From positions 1,042,001-1,106,000 of the forward strand of contig NZ_CP113941.1 of assembly GCF_029392675.1 (NCBI RefSeq): a DNA stretch of 64,000 bases, given 5' to 3'. A program made the translations under genes and the position numbers. This stretch comes from Lactobacillus sp. ESL0684. GTDB lineage: Bacteria; Bacillota; Bacilli; Lactobacillales; Lactobacillaceae. The stretch's first letter is position 1, and the number at the start of each line of letters is the position of its first letter. Shown in pieces: positions 19,389 to 30,637 of this stretch. The notes under the pieces were generated by a model that had not been told where the DNA came from, did no database searches, and was given only the letters and a program-made list of their open reading frames with translations.

Positions 19389-20393
19389 CTATTTATGACT
19401 TCTGCGGATTACATCAATGTTCTTCAAAGATTCGCCAGTTCCGACAGCAACACAATCTAGCGGATCTTGTGCAATAAAGACCGGTACCTTAGTTGCTTCA
19501 GAAATAACATCCGGTAAATTCTTAAGTAATGCACCACCACCAGTTAGTACAATTCCGTGATCAATTACATCAGCAGCAATTTCAGGAGAAGTTTGTTCCA
19601 GTGTTTCTTTGATTGCAATAATAATATCTTGGACTACATCCTGAATCGCTTCAGCAACGTCAACAGCTTTAACATCAACAGATTTTGGTAACCCAGTGAC
19701 TAAGTCACGTCCACGAATGTTAACTGCTTCAATTCCCTTAGCTTTTTCAATTGAAGCAGAACCAATTTGCATTTTAATATCTTCAGCGGTTCGTTCACCA
19801 ATTAACAAATTAAAATTAGAGTGAATATAATTAACAATCGCCGCATTAAATTTATCGCCAGCTTGTCGAATCGAGGTAGATGAAACTATCCCACCAAGCG
19901 AAATAGTTGCTACATCAGTAGTTCCACCACCAATATCAACTACCATTGAACCAGTAGGATCCATTACAGGTAACCCAGCACCAATTGCTGCAGCGAATGG
20001 TTCTTCAATTACATAAGCCTCGCGAGTACCAGCTACCCGTGCAGCATCAATTACAGCACGTTTTTCCACACCTGTTACTCCGGAAGGAACACAAATCATT
20101 GCAGACGGTTTTGAGGTTCCAACAGTTTTCTCGATGAAATATTTTAGCATAGCTGCTGTTGTGTCATAATCAGCAATTACCCCATCTTTCATTGGACGAA
20201 TTGCAACGATGCTGGCAGGTGTTCGACCAATCATTTCTCTAGCCTCTGAACCAACCGCGATCACCTTGTTAGTCTGGGTATTTTTGGCAACGACTGATGG
20301 CTCTCTAAGAACAATCCCCTTACCTTCCATATAAACAAGGGTATTGGCAGTACCCAAATCAATACCAATATTTTTTGTTCCTAATCCAAACAC
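19389..20393 (-). CDS. mreB: Actin-like rod-shape protein MreB
   Basis: A 334-residue MreB filament protein. The start is the GTG at 20393, six bases after a GAAGGAGAG site. An upstream ATG in frame (20432) would add 13 unconserved residues. The N-terminal motif [14 protein letters not shown], the phosphate-2 region [17 protein letters not shown] and the adenosine motif [14 protein letters not shown] are all intact. It is the first gene of mreBCD and is distinct from the second MreB-family gene near 36 kb. Confidence 0.97.
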   Translation of the reverse strand: MFGLGTKNIGIDLGTANTLVYMEGKGIVLREPSVVAKNTQTNKVIAVGSEAREMIGRTPASIVAIRPMKDGVIADYDTTAAMLKYFIEKTVGTSKPSAMICVPSGVTGVEKRAVIDAARVAGTREAYVIEEPFAAAIGAGLPVMDPTGSMVVDIGGGTTDVATISLGGIVSSTSIRQAGDKFNAAIVNYIHSNFNLLIGERTAEDIKMQIGSASIEKAKGIEAVNIRGRDLVTGLPKSVDVKAVDVAEAIQDVVQDIIIAIKETLEQTSPEIAADVIDHGIVLTGGGALLKNLPDVISEATKVPVFIAQDPLDCVAVGTGESLKNIDVIRRSHK

Positions 20394-20434
20394 GAAAATC
20401 TCTCCTTCATTATTGCAGTCTTTAATCTTCAATA

Positions 20435-20443
20435 ATTATAGCA
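20435..20443 (-). promoter_or_regulatory. Extended -10 element upstream of mreB
   Basis: On the minus strand TGCTATAAT is present, a perfect TATAAT with the TG extension, about 42 bases before the mreB GTG start. The -35 position holds only a T-rich sequence, which is consistent with an extended -10 promoter. Confidence 0.6.
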
Positions 20444-20554
20444 TAAAGCACGTAGCAAAAAAATTTTCAGTTCAAGCTTAAGATGAATTTAAATTAATTC
20501 GAATCATTATGATAGTATTTTAGGTAGTTAATAATCAACAAAATTCTATCATTA

Positions 20555-21178
20555 TTAAAAGACCTCATGCTCTCTTAAGCTTACATAATGACCCTTACCA
20601 ACAATAAAATGATCAAGAAAATCGATCTGCAATAAATCAGCACCTTTTTGTAGCATCTTGGTTAATTTTAGATCGCTCTGTGAGGGAGCAACGTTGCCGC
20701 TTGGGTGATTATGGACAACGAATATTCCCGCACACGCATAAATCATCGCCCATCGAAAAATCTCACGTGGATGGACCACTGACTTATCTAAAGTACCCTT
20801 AAATAACTTCTTTTCAGCAATAATATGGTTACTGTTGTCAATATAGATTGCCCAAAGTTCCTCTTGTTTACGTCCTGCTAATTTATTAGCCAAATAAGTG
20901 CCTACCTCATTACTTGAAGTCAAAACCGATTCACGATCTGGGATCGCCAAACGCAAGCGCTCTAATACTTCCTCACTGAGAATTGCAAGCTGATCATTAC
21001 ATTTAGCGCTAGAAAGATATTGCAATAAATCATTAAAATCAGCAATTTGTAACTGCCGCAACTGGCTGATTAACTGACCAAAGTTACAAATCTCCACCTC
21101 TTCTAATTGTTTAACCAAATTATCTAGCAGCTCTATATCCGTATCTACCAAATAGTGCTTGGACTTGATGATATTCAT
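20555..21178 (-). CDS. radC: RadC family protein (JAMM/MPN+ domain)
   Basis: A 207-residue RadC/YsxA protein. The C-terminal domain has the JAMM metal motif HNHPSGNVAPSQSD, preceded by a conserved Glu in the EVGTYLANKLAG region. The N-terminal third is the helix-hairpin-helix-like part (reduced). The ATG at 21178 is chosen because AAGGGAG lies seven bases upstream; the ATG at 21196 lies before that site. Despite its name, family members have no proven role in recombination repair. It sits just upstream of mreB, as in Bacillus. Confidence 0.9.
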   Translation of the reverse strand: MNIIKSKHYLVDTDIELLDNLVKQLEEVEICNFGQLISQLRQLQIADFNDLLQYLSSAKCNDQLAILSEEVLERLRLAIPDRESVLTSSNEVGTYLANKLAGRKQEELWAIYIDNSNHIIAEKKLFKGTLDKSVVHPREIFRWAMIYACAGIFVVHNHPSGNVAPSQSDLKLTKMLQKGADLLQIDFLDHFIVGKGHYVSLREHEVF

Positions 21179-21217
21179 CAAAATCACTCCCTTCACTATT
21201 TACATACGCAAAATCGT

Positions 21218-21895
21218 CTATATTTTTTGTAAAAATTCAAAAAAGTCATCGCAAATAAACACCGCATTTTTTTGATCTACTTCAGTCGCAGGCAATAAGT
21301 CGGGTACCATGACGCATTTAAGCCCCGCATTTTTAGCAGCAGCAAGGCCAGTTCCCGAATCTTCAAAAGCTAAGATATTTTCTTTAGGTACGTGCATTTT
21401 TTTAGCAGCCCATAAATAAATATCCGGAGCTGGTTTAGGTTTAAGCTGCTCACGTTTAACATCATCATAATTTAGATGAAACTTAAAGTAATTCCGAATT
21501 CCTGTTTGCCATAAGTCATATTCAATTACTGCTTCGTCATTGCTTGATACAACTGCCATAGGTAAGCCCAACTTTTGAAAAGTATCAAGTGCAGCTTGAA
21601 CACCCGAACGCAGTTTTAGCTGCCCTTCTTGGCTCCATTGTTTAACTAATTCATTAGTGCGATCAATAAACTGCTGCTTCTGGTCTTGATTTTTAAAATA
21701 TCGATGATAAAAATCCTGCATATCATTAGTAGTTGAACCTACTAATTTTAAATATGTATCATCTGGCATATTGAGTCCTGCTTCTTGTGCAGCTTGAATA
21801 TTAGCCTGCCAGTATAAATTCTCCGAATTAATTAGCAAGCCATCCATATCAAATAGGATACCAGTAATCTCTTTGTCTATTCCTTTGACTCGCAT
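21218..21895 (-). CDS. HAD-family sugar-phosphate phosphatase/phosphoglucomutase-like hydrolase
   Basis: A 225-residue haloacid dehalogenase superfamily member. Motif I is LFDMDGLLINSE with the nucleophilic Asp, motif II is VVSSND, motif III includes KPKPAPDIYLWAA, and motif IV is LAFEDSGTGLAAAKNAGL. The helical cap between motifs I and II is the C1 type of beta-phosphoglucomutase and related phosphatases. The substrate cannot be read from sequence. It overlaps the first base of folC. Confidence 0.9.
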   Translation of the reverse strand: MRVKGIDKEITGILFDMDGLLINSENLYWQANIQAAQEAGLNMPDDTYLKLVGSTTNDMQDFYHRYFKNQDQKQQFIDRTNELVKQWSQEGQLKLRSGVQAALDTFQKLGLPMAVVSSNDEAVIEYDLWQTGIRNYFKFHLNYDDVKREQLKPKPAPDIYLWAAKKMHVPKENILAFEDSGTGLAAAKNAGLKCVMVPDLLPATEVDQKNAVFICDDFFEFLQKI

Positions 21896-23157
21896 TATTT
21901 ACCTGCCTCCAATTGTAAAACATTGCCTACCAAATAAAAAGAACCCGTTACTAATAATATATCATGAGAAGTACTAACTCGTTTTAGCTTGTTATAGGCT
22001 TGTTGCCAATCTTCATGATAAGAATACTTCGCCTGGATTGACTTAGGAAAATCCTGTTTTTTTGCCGCGCGTGGATAATCAATTGTCGTTAATTCGACTT
22101 GATCAGTATCATTGAATAGTGAAAATACTGGACCAAGATCCTTATCTTTCATCATCATAATCAAAGTTCTAACTTGCCCATGACGCTTATTTTGTTCCTG
22201 ATGCACAAACTCCAATAAATTGCTCATTGCTTGCAAATTATGAGCACCATCAAGGATGATTAGCGGATCATTTTGCAAAATTTGGTAACGACCGGGAATA
22301 ACAGTTTGATTGATAGCTGCAACAATTTCTGCAGCAGTTAGTGGAATTTTTAATAAGTTAAAAGCTTGAACGGCAACTGCGATATCATAACTTTCTACTT
22401 CGGGCTTAATAAAAAATTCTAGCTTATGCTGTTTATCTTGATAAGATAATCTTTGATTAGAGTTAACTGTGAAGTCACGGCTCAATAGATAGCACGGAGC
22501 ATGCATTTGATTAGCCTGCTGCTCAATAATTGGCAAGACACTAGTGGGAATATTGCCTAGGACAACTGGTCGATTAGCTTTAATTATTCCACTCTTTTCA
22601 CGAGCAATATCTTCGATAGTTGGACCAATTAGTTTTTCATGATCTAGGCCGACAGTGGTAATTATGCTAACTTCTGGAATTATTACGTTAGTCTGATCTC
22701 GTCTGCCGCCAATTCCAACTTCAATTACAGCATAATCACACTTTACTTGAGCAAAAAAAGTAAAAGCCATGGCAACTTCATATTCAAAAGTAGACAAAGC
22801 AAAGTTACTTTCTTTACGGCTAATTTTGGATAGAGCTCTTTCAACTTGATTAGCAACTATTACAAGCTGGTCATCACTTATATTTTGGCCATTGACCTGC
22901 ATTCGTTCGCCAAAGGCAAAGACATACGGTGAGACAAAAAGGCCAGTCTTTTGACCAGCCTTTTGTAACAAATTACTCAAATAGTAAGAAGTTGAGCCTT
23001 TACCATTGGTGCCCGTAACATGAATCGTCTTTATCTTATCTTGGGGATTATCTAAAACTGCTAGTACGCGCTTAATATATGATAAATCAGCTTTGTCATG
23101 CAATTTAGGTAATGTATATAAATAAGAAATTACAGCTTGAGCATTGGTAAAAATCAC
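21895..23157 (-). CDS. folC: Folylpolyglutamate synthase/dihydrofolate synthase
   Basis: A 420-residue Mur-ligase-fold enzyme that adds glutamate to folates. The P-loop HVTGTNGKGSTSYYL is near residue 46. YVFAFGERMQVNGQNIS is the omega/substrate region, and the YEVAMAFTFF and ILDGAHNLQAM motifs are typical of FolC. It sits one base after valS, the usual valS-folC pairing of Firmicutes, so it should share the valS T-box control. Confidence 0.96.
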   Translation of the reverse strand: MIFTNAQAVISYLYTLPKLHDKADLSYIKRVLAVLDNPQDKIKTIHVTGTNGKGSTSYYLSNLLQKAGQKTGLFVSPYVFAFGERMQVNGQNISDDQLVIVANQVERALSKISRKESNFALSTFEYEVAMAFTFFAQVKCDYAVIEVGIGGRRDQTNVIIPEVSIITTVGLDHEKLIGPTIEDIAREKSGIIKANRPVVLGNIPTSVLPIIEQQANQMHAPCYLLSRDFTVNSNQRLSYQDKQHKLEFFIKPEVESYDIAVAVQAFNLLKIPLTAAEIVAAINQTVIPGRYQILQNDPLIILDGAHNLQAMSNLLEFVHQEQNKRHGQVRTLIMMMKDKDLGPVFSLFNDTDQVELTTIDYPRAAKKQDFPKSIQAKYSYHEDWQQAYNKLKRVSTSHDILLVTGSFYLVGNVLQLEAGK

Positions 23158-23158
23158 A

Positions 23159-25798
23159 TTATTTACTCTCTTTCAATTCTTGAATCCGTTTTTGAACCCC
23201 AGCAAGTTGATTTTCATAATCAGCCTGTTTGGCCTTTTCTTTGTTAATTACCGCTTCCGGTGCATGAGCAACAAAACCTTCATTAGCAAGCTTTTTAGTC
23301 GCACGTGCTACTTCTTGCTGAAGACTAGCCTGTTCCTTTTCCATTCGCTTAATTTCATCATCAATATTAACTAATTCACTTAATGGAACAAAAATCTGTG
23401 CTCCAGAAACAACAGCAGTTTTAGCTAGTTTTGGTGCTGTAATTTCTGTAGCAATTTCTAAATGCTTTGGATGCAGAAAGTTTTTAACGTAGTTTTCGTT
23501 ATCCGTCAAAATCCGTTCATTCTTCTGTTCTGAAAGTTGAATCTTAATATCAATTGCTGATGACATTGGCGCATTAACTTCCAAACGAATTTTTCGAACC
23601 GCTTTAATAATTTCAATTAAAAAGGCCATGTCTTCCCTAGCACTCTGATTTGCAAATTCTTTATGTGGCTCAGGATACTTAGCAACCATAATCGATTTCC
23701 CAGTATGCGGCATTGATAACCATAGTTTTTCAGTTACAAATGGCATGATTGGATGAAGCAAACGTAAAGTTTGATCAAGAATCCAAATTAGATTCTCTTG
23801 CTTTCTAGTTTTAAGTTCTGAATCATCGCTGTTTAAATCAACCTTAGCAATTTCAATATACCAATCACAGAAATCGTTCCAAATAAAGTTATATAATTCT
23901 CTGCCGGCTTCACCAAATTGATATTCATCAAATAGACGAATCACGTTAGCCACTGTTGTATTTAGACGATCAAAGATCCAACTATCTGCTAAGTCAAACT
24001 TACTTGTATCTGGCATTTTAGCTGGTTGAGCATTGTCTGGTAAGTTCATTATCACAAAACGCGCGGCATTCCAAATCTTATTGATAAAGTTCCAAGCAGC
24101 AGAAAGTTTCTTAGGATTATAACGAGTATCTTGACCAGGCGCAGTTCCGTTTAACAAAAACCATCTTAATGCATCAGCACCGTACTGATCAACTACATCC
24201 ATCGGATCGACACCATTACCTAAAGATTTACTCATCTTACGGCCTTGCTCGTCACGAATTAATCCATGCAGAACTACATCTTTAAATGGTCTTTTATTGG
24301 TAAACTCTAAACTTTGGAACACCATTCTAGAAACCCAAAAGAAAATGATATCATAGCCAGTTACTAACGTATCAGTTGGGAAATACCGTTGAAAATCAGA
24401 TGCTTCTTCATCTGGCCAGCCCATTGTTGAAAATGGCCACAATGCACTTGAAAACCAAGTGTCCAGCACATCTGGATCTTGATCCCAATTCTCGATATCT
24501 TTAGGTGCTTCTTCACCAACATACATTTCACCAGTTTCCTTGTGGTACCAAGCTGGAATGCGATGTCCCCACCACAATTGACGTGAAATTACCCAATCAT
24601 GAACGTTTTCCATCCACTGATTAAATGTTTCTTCGAAGCGTTCCGGAACAAAATTAACCTTATCTTGAGTTTTTTGGTTAGCCAAAGCCTTTTCAGCTAA
24701 TGGCTTCATTTTAACAAACCATTGCTTAGACAAACGCGGTTCAACCTGAACTCCTGAACGTTCAGAATGTCCAACTGAATGGACAATTGGATCGACCTTA
24801 ATCAAATAGCCAGCTTCTTTTAAGTCAGCCACTAATTGCTCACGGCAGTCAAACCGATCCATTCCAGCATATTTGCCACATTCTTCGTTCATAGATCCGT
24901 CAGCATTCATAACATTAATCCGCTTTAGATTATGCCGATTACCAACAGCAAAATCATTGGGATCATGAGCTGGTGTAATTTTTACTAACCCAGAACCAAA
25001 GTCAGGATCAACATGCTGATCTTCAATAACTGGTAAATGACGACCAACTAATGGTAAAACTAACTCTTTACCAACTAAATCTTTGTAGCGTTCATCCCCT
25101 GGAGCAACAGCAACCGCGGTATCACCAAACATCGTTTCTGGACGAGTCGTAGCAATATCAACATATCCAGACCCATCAGCGAATGGATACTTAATATGAT
25201 AAAAAGCACCTTCATCGTCCTGATGAATAACCTCTATATCACTCAAAGCAGTCTGCAGAGCTGGATCCCAGTTAATGATATATTCACCGCGATAAATTAA
25301 GCCTTCATTGTAAAGTTGCACAAATACTCTGCGGACTGCCTTAGATAAACCTTCATCAAGAGTAAAACGCTCACGAGAATAGTCAAGTGACAACCCCATC
25401 TTACCCCATTGGCCTTTGATGATATTGGCATATTCATCTTTCCAGTCCCAAACTTGCTTGACAAAGGCTTCTCGTCCCATTTCGTGACGATCCTTGCCCT
25501 GATCACGCAACTTTGCTTCAACTTTAGCTTGAGTTGCAATCCCAGCATGGTCCATTCCAGGCAAATATAAAGTATCATAACCTTGCATTCGCTTAAAACG
25601 AATTAAAGTATCTTGAATCGCAGTGTCCCAGGCATGCCCCAAATGTAATTTTCCCGTAACATTTGGTGGGGGAATAACAATCGAATATGGCTTGGCTTTT
25701 TTATCACCCGATGGTTTGAACAGCCCTTGATCAAGCCAATCTTGGTATCTTCCCTCTTCAACTTCTTTATGGTCATACTTTGCTGCTAAATCAGTCAT
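23159..25798 (-). CDS. valS: Valyl-tRNA synthetase
   Basis: An 879-residue class I synthetase charging tRNA-Val. The HIGH-type motif is [16 protein letters not shown] (about residue 42), and the KMSKS motif is [16 protein letters not shown] (about 522). An editing domain lies between them. The C-terminal coiled-coil arm from about 810 to 879 ([22 protein letters not shown]) is characteristic of ValRS. It is preceded by a T-box leader and followed by folC. Confidence 0.98.
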   Translation of the reverse strand: MTDLAAKYDHKEVEEGRYQDWLDQGLFKPSGDKKAKPYSIVIPPPNVTGKLHLGHAWDTAIQDTLIRFKRMQGYDTLYLPGMDHAGIATQAKVEAKLRDQGKDRHEMGREAFVKQVWDWKDEYANIIKGQWGKMGLSLDYSRERFTLDEGLSKAVRRVFVQLYNEGLIYRGEYIINWDPALQTALSDIEVIHQDDEGAFYHIKYPFADGSGYVDIATTRPETMFGDTAVAVAPGDERYKDLVGKELVLPLVGRHLPVIEDQHVDPDFGSGLVKITPAHDPNDFAVGNRHNLKRINVMNADGSMNEECGKYAGMDRFDCREQLVADLKEAGYLIKVDPIVHSVGHSERSGVQVEPRLSKQWFVKMKPLAEKALANQKTQDKVNFVPERFEETFNQWMENVHDWVISRQLWWGHRIPAWYHKETGEMYVGEEAPKDIENWDQDPDVLDTWFSSALWPFSTMGWPDEEASDFQRYFPTDTLVTGYDIIFFWVSRMVFQSLEFTNKRPFKDVVLHGLIRDEQGRKMSKSLGNGVDPMDVVDQYGADALRWFLLNGTAPGQDTRYNPKKLSAAWNFINKIWNAARFVIMNLPDNAQPAKMPDTSKFDLADSWIFDRLNTTVANVIRLFDEYQFGEAGRELYNFIWNDFCDWYIEIAKVDLNSDDSELKTRKQENLIWILDQTLRLLHPIMPFVTEKLWLSMPHTGKSIMVAKYPEPHKEFANQSAREDMAFLIEIIKAVRKIRLEVNAPMSSAIDIKIQLSEQKNERILTDNENYVKNFLHPKHLEIATEITAPKLAKTAVVSGAQIFVPLSELVNIDDEIKRMEKEQASLQQEVARATKKLANEGFVAHAPEAVINKEKAKQADYENQLAGVQKRIQELKESK

Positions 25799-25826
25799 AA
25801 GCTTTCCTCTTTTCTTTTAAACAAAA

Positions 25827-26063
25827 ATCGTCCTAGAACATATCTGTCTAGGACGATTAAATTACCGCGGTACCACCTAAGTTAAGCAATAATTGCTTCT
25901 CTTAATAAGCGTGATAACGACATCTTGGCCGGATTAACTTACTACTAGTTCAGTCAATCAGCGTCAAAACCAAGCTACCAATTAATTTTCAGCCTTTCAG
26001 CATTCTGGCCTTTCTCTGTTAATAAAATTAATTCCTCTTGATTATTGCTTTGAGGGTATTATA
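25827..26063 (-). promoter_or_regulatory. T-box leader and promoter of valS
   Basis: The minus-strand leader carries the T-box core AGGTGGTACCGCGG (25865-25878 region). A terminator hairpin with 10-base arms follows (ATCGTCCTAG at 25827-25836 pairing with 25848-25857). Upstream is a stem-I-like region with the AGAGAAAGG sequence near 26013. A TGCTATAAT extended -10 lies at 26058-26066. Uncharged tRNA-Val should relieve termination. The specifier triplet was not assigned with confidence. Confidence 0.9.
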
Positions 26064-26072
26064 GCACGACTT

Positions 26073-27290
26073 TTATAATAAAGCAGCATCTTCTTCAGCT
26101 TTATCTGCTAAAAACTTTTCATTTGGATGAATTGTTGTCACTTTAATTCCAGATAAAGCTCGCTCTATTAAGCCTTCAACATCAAGTCTTGCTTCAAATT
26201 CTCGTGCCTTATCAATTTTGGGCTTTGTCTTCGGTCTTGGTGGTGCAAAAATGGTGCAACAATCTTCAAATGGCTCAATTGATAGGTCAAAAGTACCAAT
26301 TTCTTCAGCTAATTTAATAATTTCAGTCTTATCCATCGTTGCTACCGGTCGTACTACTGGTGTTGTGGTTACATCATTAATTGCCGCCATCGACTCTAGA
26401 GTTTGTGAAGCAACTTGACCAACAGACTCACCATTAAAAATTGCTAATTCATTTCTTTGAGCACGAATTCTATCAGCTAGCCGCAGCATAAACCGCCGCT
26501 GGACCGTCATTAAATATCCTTCTGGTAGTTTTTCTTTGATAGTCTCTTGGATTTCAGCAAACGGTACTGCAATAAAATTAATCCGTCCTGAATAATTAGC
26601 CAGGATACCCGTTAATTCTTTGGCTTTATTTAGTGCTTTTTGCGTTGTATATGGTGGACTGTAGAAATGGATCATTTCGATATCAACGCCTCGCTTTAAT
26701 GCCAAATATGATGCCACCGGTGAATCAATCCCACCTGATAGCATCATCACGGCGCGACCTCCAGTTCCAACTGGCATCCCGCCTACACCATGCAATAATT
26801 GATTAGAAATATAAATAGCATCCTGGCGAACTTCAATTCTTAATGTTAAGTCGGGATGCTTCATTTCTACCTTTAAGTCTGCCATATGTTTAAATAAATA
26901 GTCACCAACCATGGTATTCAGTTCGTTAGTATCATAGGTAAAATGATGATCGCTACGCCTAGTATTTACTTTAAAAGTCATGCCTGGCTTAAAAGTTTCT
27001 TTCATCAATTCCAGAGAAGTTTCTTCAATTGCTTGCAGTGTTTTTTCTACCTTAATCGTTGGTGAATAAGTTTGGATACCAAACACCTTACGCAAACGTT
27101 GATCAACTTCACTAAAAGACGCTCCGTTAAGCACAATATGCATCCGATCATGACGAGGATGAATTTCAATTTCAGGAAAATCATGCAACACCTTGGTCAC
27201 ATTGCCTGCCAATCGGCCAATAAAGTCCTTACGATTCTTGCCTTTAGTTGACAGTTCACCATAACGAACCATAATTTCAGTATATTTCAT
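26073..27290 (-). CDS. thiI: tRNA 4-thiouridine synthase ThiI
   Basis: A 405-residue enzyme that makes s4U8 in tRNA using sulfur from a partner desulfurase. It has an N-terminal ferredoxin-like/THUMP region (about 1-165) and the adenylating PP-loop [19 protein letters not shown] near residue 183. There is no C-terminal rhodanese domain, as in most Gram-positive ThiI. Its partner desulfurase gene lies immediately upstream, four bases away, which supports the tRNA thiolation role. Confidence 0.96.
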   Translation of the reverse strand: MKYTEIMVRYGELSTKGKNRKDFIGRLAGNVTKVLHDFPEIEIHPRHDRMHIVLNGASFSEVDQRLRKVFGIQTYSPTIKVEKTLQAIEETSLELMKETFKPGMTFKVNTRRSDHHFTYDTNELNTMVGDYLFKHMADLKVEMKHPDLTLRIEVRQDAIYISNQLLHGVGGMPVGTGGRAVMMLSGGIDSPVASYLALKRGVDIEMIHFYSPPYTTQKALNKAKELTGILANYSGRINFIAVPFAEIQETIKEKLPEGYLMTVQRRFMLRLADRIRAQRNELAIFNGESVGQVASQTLESMAAINDVTTTPVVRPVATMDKTEIIKLAEEIGTFDLSIEPFEDCCTIFAPPRPKTKPKIDKAREFEARLDVEGLIERALSGIKVTTIHPNEKFLADKAEEDAALL

Positions 27291-27294
27291 TAAT

Positions 27295-28452
27295 TCAATC
27301 TCCTAAATGATTAATTTGCGCAAAATGATTATAAATTTGTTCAAAAGTATGGATAAACTCTGTCGCTTCAGCCAAGGTATTACTCTCATCAAAACTTAGG
27401 CGAATTGCACTGGTTGCTAAATCATTATCAATATGCATAGCAGCTAAAGTACTGGCCTCATCACTTCGAGTTGAAGCACAAGCTGAAGTAGTTGAAGTGT
27501 AAATATCATAGTCTTCAAGTGTATGAACTAAAGTTTCTCCCCGAATTCCCTTTAAAGCAAAACAAAGAATATGCGGTGCAAAATCATCATTAAGCTCAGA
27601 AAAGATTTTCACTCCAGGTTTAGTTTGCAAATAATCACTAATTTTACTTTTAATTGCTAATTCTTGTTCAGCTTTAGCTTGTTCATCAGTTAACAACAAA
27701 CGAATTGCCTTAGCCATTGCAGCAATAGCTGGTAAATTTTCAGTTCCAGAACGCAAGCCTTTTTCCTGACCACCACCATCTAGCAATGGACTCAACATTT
27801 TGCCAGTTTTTTTATATAAAATACCAATTCCGCGAGGAGCATGAAACTTATGTGCAGAAAAACTAGCTAGATCTACTCGCTCAGTAAATACCTGTGACCA
27901 GATATTTTTACCTAAAGCTTGAACGTTATCAACATGAAATTGAATTGTCGGATAATTAGTTAAAAGATCGCTAATGTCATCAATTGGCTGAATAGTTCCA
28001 ATTTCATTATTAACTCCCATAATTGAAACCAAAGTAGTATCTGTATCAATCGCCTGACGTAAGTCGTTAACATTAACCCTACCATGGCGATCAACAGGCA
28101 ATCTGGTGACCCGATAACCTAAATTTTCTAACGCATTAAAATCATTCATCACAGAAGCATGTTCAACGCTTGAAGTAATCAGGTGCTTACCAAATTCACG
28201 TTTTTGAATAGCTGTTCCCTTAATCGCAGTATTATTAGACTCAGTTCCACCAGATGTAAAGAAAACTTCTTCCTGCTTAACACCTAAGAGTTGGGCAATT
28301 TGCTGACGCGAACTAGTTAGCAATTGAGCCGCTCGGTCGCCCATTTGGTGTAAGCTTGACGGATTGCCCCAAATATCCCGTGCAACGGTGTTATACGTAC
28401 TCAAAACTGTATCATCAATTTTTGTAGTAGCGCTATTATCAAAATAAATCAC
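27295..28452 (-). CDS. nifS: Cysteine desulfurase paired with ThiI
   Basis: A 385-residue class V PLP aminotransferase that removes sulfur from cysteine. I start it at the GTG at 28452, seven bases after a GAAGGGAAG site, so that the protein begins at the conserved [10 protein letters not shown]. The PLP lysine is in [17 protein letters not shown] (about residue 201), and the catalytic Cys lies in [13 protein letters not shown] near residue 325. Adjacency to thiI matches the NifZ-ThiI pair of Bacillus, dedicated to tRNA s4U rather than to Fe-S clusters. Confidence 0.92.
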   Translation of the reverse strand: MIYFDNSATTKIDDTVLSTYNTVARDIWGNPSSLHQMGDRAAQLLTSSRQQIAQLLGVKQEEVFFTSGGTESNNTAIKGTAIQKREFGKHLITSSVEHASVMNDFNALENLGYRVTRLPVDRHGRVNVNDLRQAIDTDTTLVSIMGVNNEIGTIQPIDDISDLLTNYPTIQFHVDNVQALGKNIWSQVFTERVDLASFSAHKFHAPRGIGILYKKTGKMLSPLLDGGGQEKGLRSGTENLPAIAAMAKAIRLLLTDEQAKAEQELAIKSKISDYLQTKPGVKIFSELNDDFAPHILCFALKGIRGETLVHTLEDYDIYTSTTSACASTRSDEASTLAAMHIDNDLATSAIRLSFDESNTLAEATEFIHTFEQIYNHFAQINHLGD

Positions 28453-28544
28453 AGATTTACTTCCCTTCAAAAAGCCATAAATAGGCATTCGTTAACTTAT
28501 AAATTGTAACTTAAATTAAACTTTCCAGCAAACAATATTTACCA

Positions 28545-28580
28545 ATAAAAAACAGTTTTAGTATCAATTCTAAAACTGCT
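28545..28580 (-). terminator. Terminator of ezrA
   Basis: The 9-base arms CAGTTTTAG/CTAAAACTG (28553-28561 and 28570-28578) are followed on the minus strand by a T-run (plus-strand A-run 28547-28552), 13 bases after the ezrA stop codon. Confidence 0.88.
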
Positions 28581-28592
28581 TAGTTTACTTGT

Positions 28593-30308
28593 TTAACTAT
28601 TTTTACGTTCAGAATAATAAATATTTTCCAAACGTTGATATGACCCAGGCTCTACCTTTTCAATGGCCGTTGCAATTGTATCTAAAGCTTCTTTATAATT
28701 GAAGTCTTGACTATAAAGCTGCATCGCCTTTTGTTGAGCCTGTTTTACAGCATCATTACCAGAATATTTATTAGAATATTGGAGAGTTAACTCAACTAGA
28801 TCAGCAGAATTAATAATGTCATCCGCTTCACGTTTTAAGCGCTCAACATCATCGGAAATTTGAATTAATTCTGTTGATATTTTTTCCATATTTATGCGAA
28901 CCTGACTTAGTTCTTCAGCAACATGACCAACTTCATTAACTACTAAGGTATACATCTGAATAAAAGTATCTGGATTACCAGGTAAATTTTTACGTTCTAA
29001 GCGACGATATACTAACGAAATTTCCTGTTTAAATCGCTTAATTGAATCATTGGCAACATTCTCAGAATCATAAAGTCCCTCAACATCCTGCGCCATTTGC
29101 TTTTGCCGTTCGCTAATTGCGCGCAAACGATCAAGTAAGTCCAGCCAAGAATTTTTGATTTCAGAGTAAACGCCTTTGCCATCGGCAATATTTTGGGTAT
29201 CAACCGTATATTGCCGATTCAAATCATTAACTTCTTGTTCTAGCTCACGACTTTCATCAAGTTCACCATGAGTTAATTCATAGCTTTCATCAATATGACG
29301 CAATTTTTCAACCAAATTTTTAGATTCAACTTGACCACGTGCTAGCAAACGCTGAATCTTATCCTGGTTTTCTTCGATAAATGGTTTGGCCTGATATTCC
29401 TTGGTTAAAAGATCATACAAATAATCAATTTTTTGTTTAATCTCCTGAATTTCATCAGCTAATTCAGATATCTTTAAATCAGCCAAAAATTCATTGGCCT
29501 GCGCTACCTGTTGCTGAATCTTCTTAATTTCTGCAAGCACATCAACTTTAGTGATGTAGAATTTCTCAGACATCATTAATTTATATGTATCAGATAACTC
29601 ACTTAACTGTGCTTGAAACACACTATCAAGTTCGTGGCGACTTTGCTTTAGTTTCGGGAGCTTATCTTGCATATTATTTAAGGCAACTTTTATTTTAGAT
29701 AAAATCCGTTTAGCTTCAACTTGATCACCCTGTGCGGTTAACCCCTTAGCTTCTGCAAAATCAGCTTCTAAAGCAGTTAATTCAGTTTCAATTTTATCTA
29801 AAGCAGCACCATAATCAAATGAGTCAGCTAAAACAGCTTTACGCATTTGCCGATAAAGTTTAAGTAGTGCCTCATATTGTAATTGATTTTCTCGATTAGA
29901 TTCAAGTAGTTCAGTGAAAACTTCCTTAGTATTTTTGACGTCATCATAAGTTGGCTGCAGTATTTCTTGCGCTTGTTTGATATTTTTATGTGCTTTAAAC
30001 AAATGATAATGGACATTTTGATCTGCAGCTTGCTCAAGTAACTGTTCAACTTGCGGAATTTTATTTTCAATTGCATCTTGATAACAATTTTGCCAAGTTG
30101 TTAGCGTTGTTAAACTTTCACCAGCAAGCTCCATCTTATTAAGGCGTTCAATATCCTGTTGCAAGTCCATCTTTTCAATTTTACTAATTAAATTGTCAAG
30201 CTCGATGATCTCACGCAATTGTCGCCGATTAACAATAACCATAAATGCCACAATAAGAATAATCATTAAAATTATAACTACGGTAACTATAGACTGGGTT
30301 GATGACAT
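28593..30308 (-). CDS. ezrA: Septation-ring regulator EzrA
   Basis: A 571-residue EzrA from the ATG at 30308, which has a GGAGG site eight bases upstream. An upstream in-frame ATG at 30449 would add 47 residues and run into the rpsD promoter, so I reject it. The topology is classic: a very short N-terminus, one transmembrane helix (about 5-27), then a cytoplasmic domain of spectrin-like coiled-coil repeats. EzrA binds FtsZ and limits Z-ring formation to midcell. Length matches the family (about 560-575). Confidence 0.95.
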   Translation of the reverse strand: MSSTQSIVTVVIILMIILIVAFMVIVNRRQLREIIELDNLISKIEKMDLQQDIERLNKMELAGESLTTLTTWQNCYQDAIENKIPQVEQLLEQAADQNVHYHLFKAHKNIKQAQEILQPTYDDVKNTKEVFTELLESNRENQLQYEALLKLYRQMRKAVLADSFDYGAALDKIETELTALEADFAEAKGLTAQGDQVEAKRILSKIKVALNNMQDKLPKLKQSRHELDSVFQAQLSELSDTYKLMMSEKFYITKVDVLAEIKKIQQQVAQANEFLADLKISELADEIQEIKQKIDYLYDLLTKEYQAKPFIEENQDKIQRLLARGQVESKNLVEKLRHIDESYELTHGELDESRELEQEVNDLNRQYTVDTQNIADGKGVYSEIKNSWLDLLDRLRAISERQKQMAQDVEGLYDSENVANDSIKRFKQEISLVYRRLERKNLPGNPDTFIQMYTLVVNEVGHVAEELSQVRINMEKISTELIQISDDVERLKREADDIINSADLVELTLQYSNKYSGNDAVKQAQQKAMQLYSQDFNYKEALDTIATAIEKVEPGSYQRLENIYYSERKNS

Positions 30309-30429
30309 AATTTTTCCTCCGACATTTAGCTTAATTATACCAAATTTATGGTTAACTGTGAAAACAGTTTTAAATTTATCTTCAAGTAGGTGCCCGATAG
30401 TCACATTAAAGAAAGTTGATTCACTGAAC

Positions 30430-30458
30430 TTGCTTTCATTGCTTAACACCGTTATAAT
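30430..30458 (+). promoter_or_regulatory. Promoter of rpsD
   Basis: TTGCTT (30430-30435) and a perfect TATAAT (30453-30458) are separated by 17 bases. Transcription would start near 30465 and give a leader of about 170 bases before the rpsD ATG. Confidence 0.8.
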
Positions 30459-30465
30459 AAAGTTC

Positions 30466-30632
30466 GTGTAAAATATTTGCAGCTTTAAGCGACAAGAACG
30501 TCACCATCTTAATACGTTTAGTGAACGAGTAACCTTCGGCTGCAACAGGCGAAAATGAAAATTAAGATGCACGAATGTTGAGCTTATGTGTAGTATTTTA
30601 CTCCAAAAACTGTTATCAGAATTTATTGGAGG
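30466..30632 (+). promoter_or_regulatory. Structured rpsD leader, probable S4 autoregulatory RNA
   Basis: The leader contains a long-range 9-bp pairing (CATCTTAAT at 30505-30513 with ATTAAGATG at 30561-30569). It extends outward by CGT 30499-30501 with ACG 30571-30573, and encloses a small hairpin CGTT/AACG (30515-30518/30524-30527). S4 is known to repress its own monocistronic rpsD gene in Gram-positive bacteria through a leader RNA, so this is the likely S4 binding structure. A riboswitch or attenuator of another kind cannot be excluded by eye. Confidence 0.62.
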
Positions 30633-30637
30633 ATTTT

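Noticed and set aside
30309-30449. A 47-residue N-terminal extension of EzrA
   Set aside because: The extension would precede the transmembrane helix, lacks a binding site, and runs toward the divergent rpsD promoter, while the ATG at 30308 has an ideal GGAGG.
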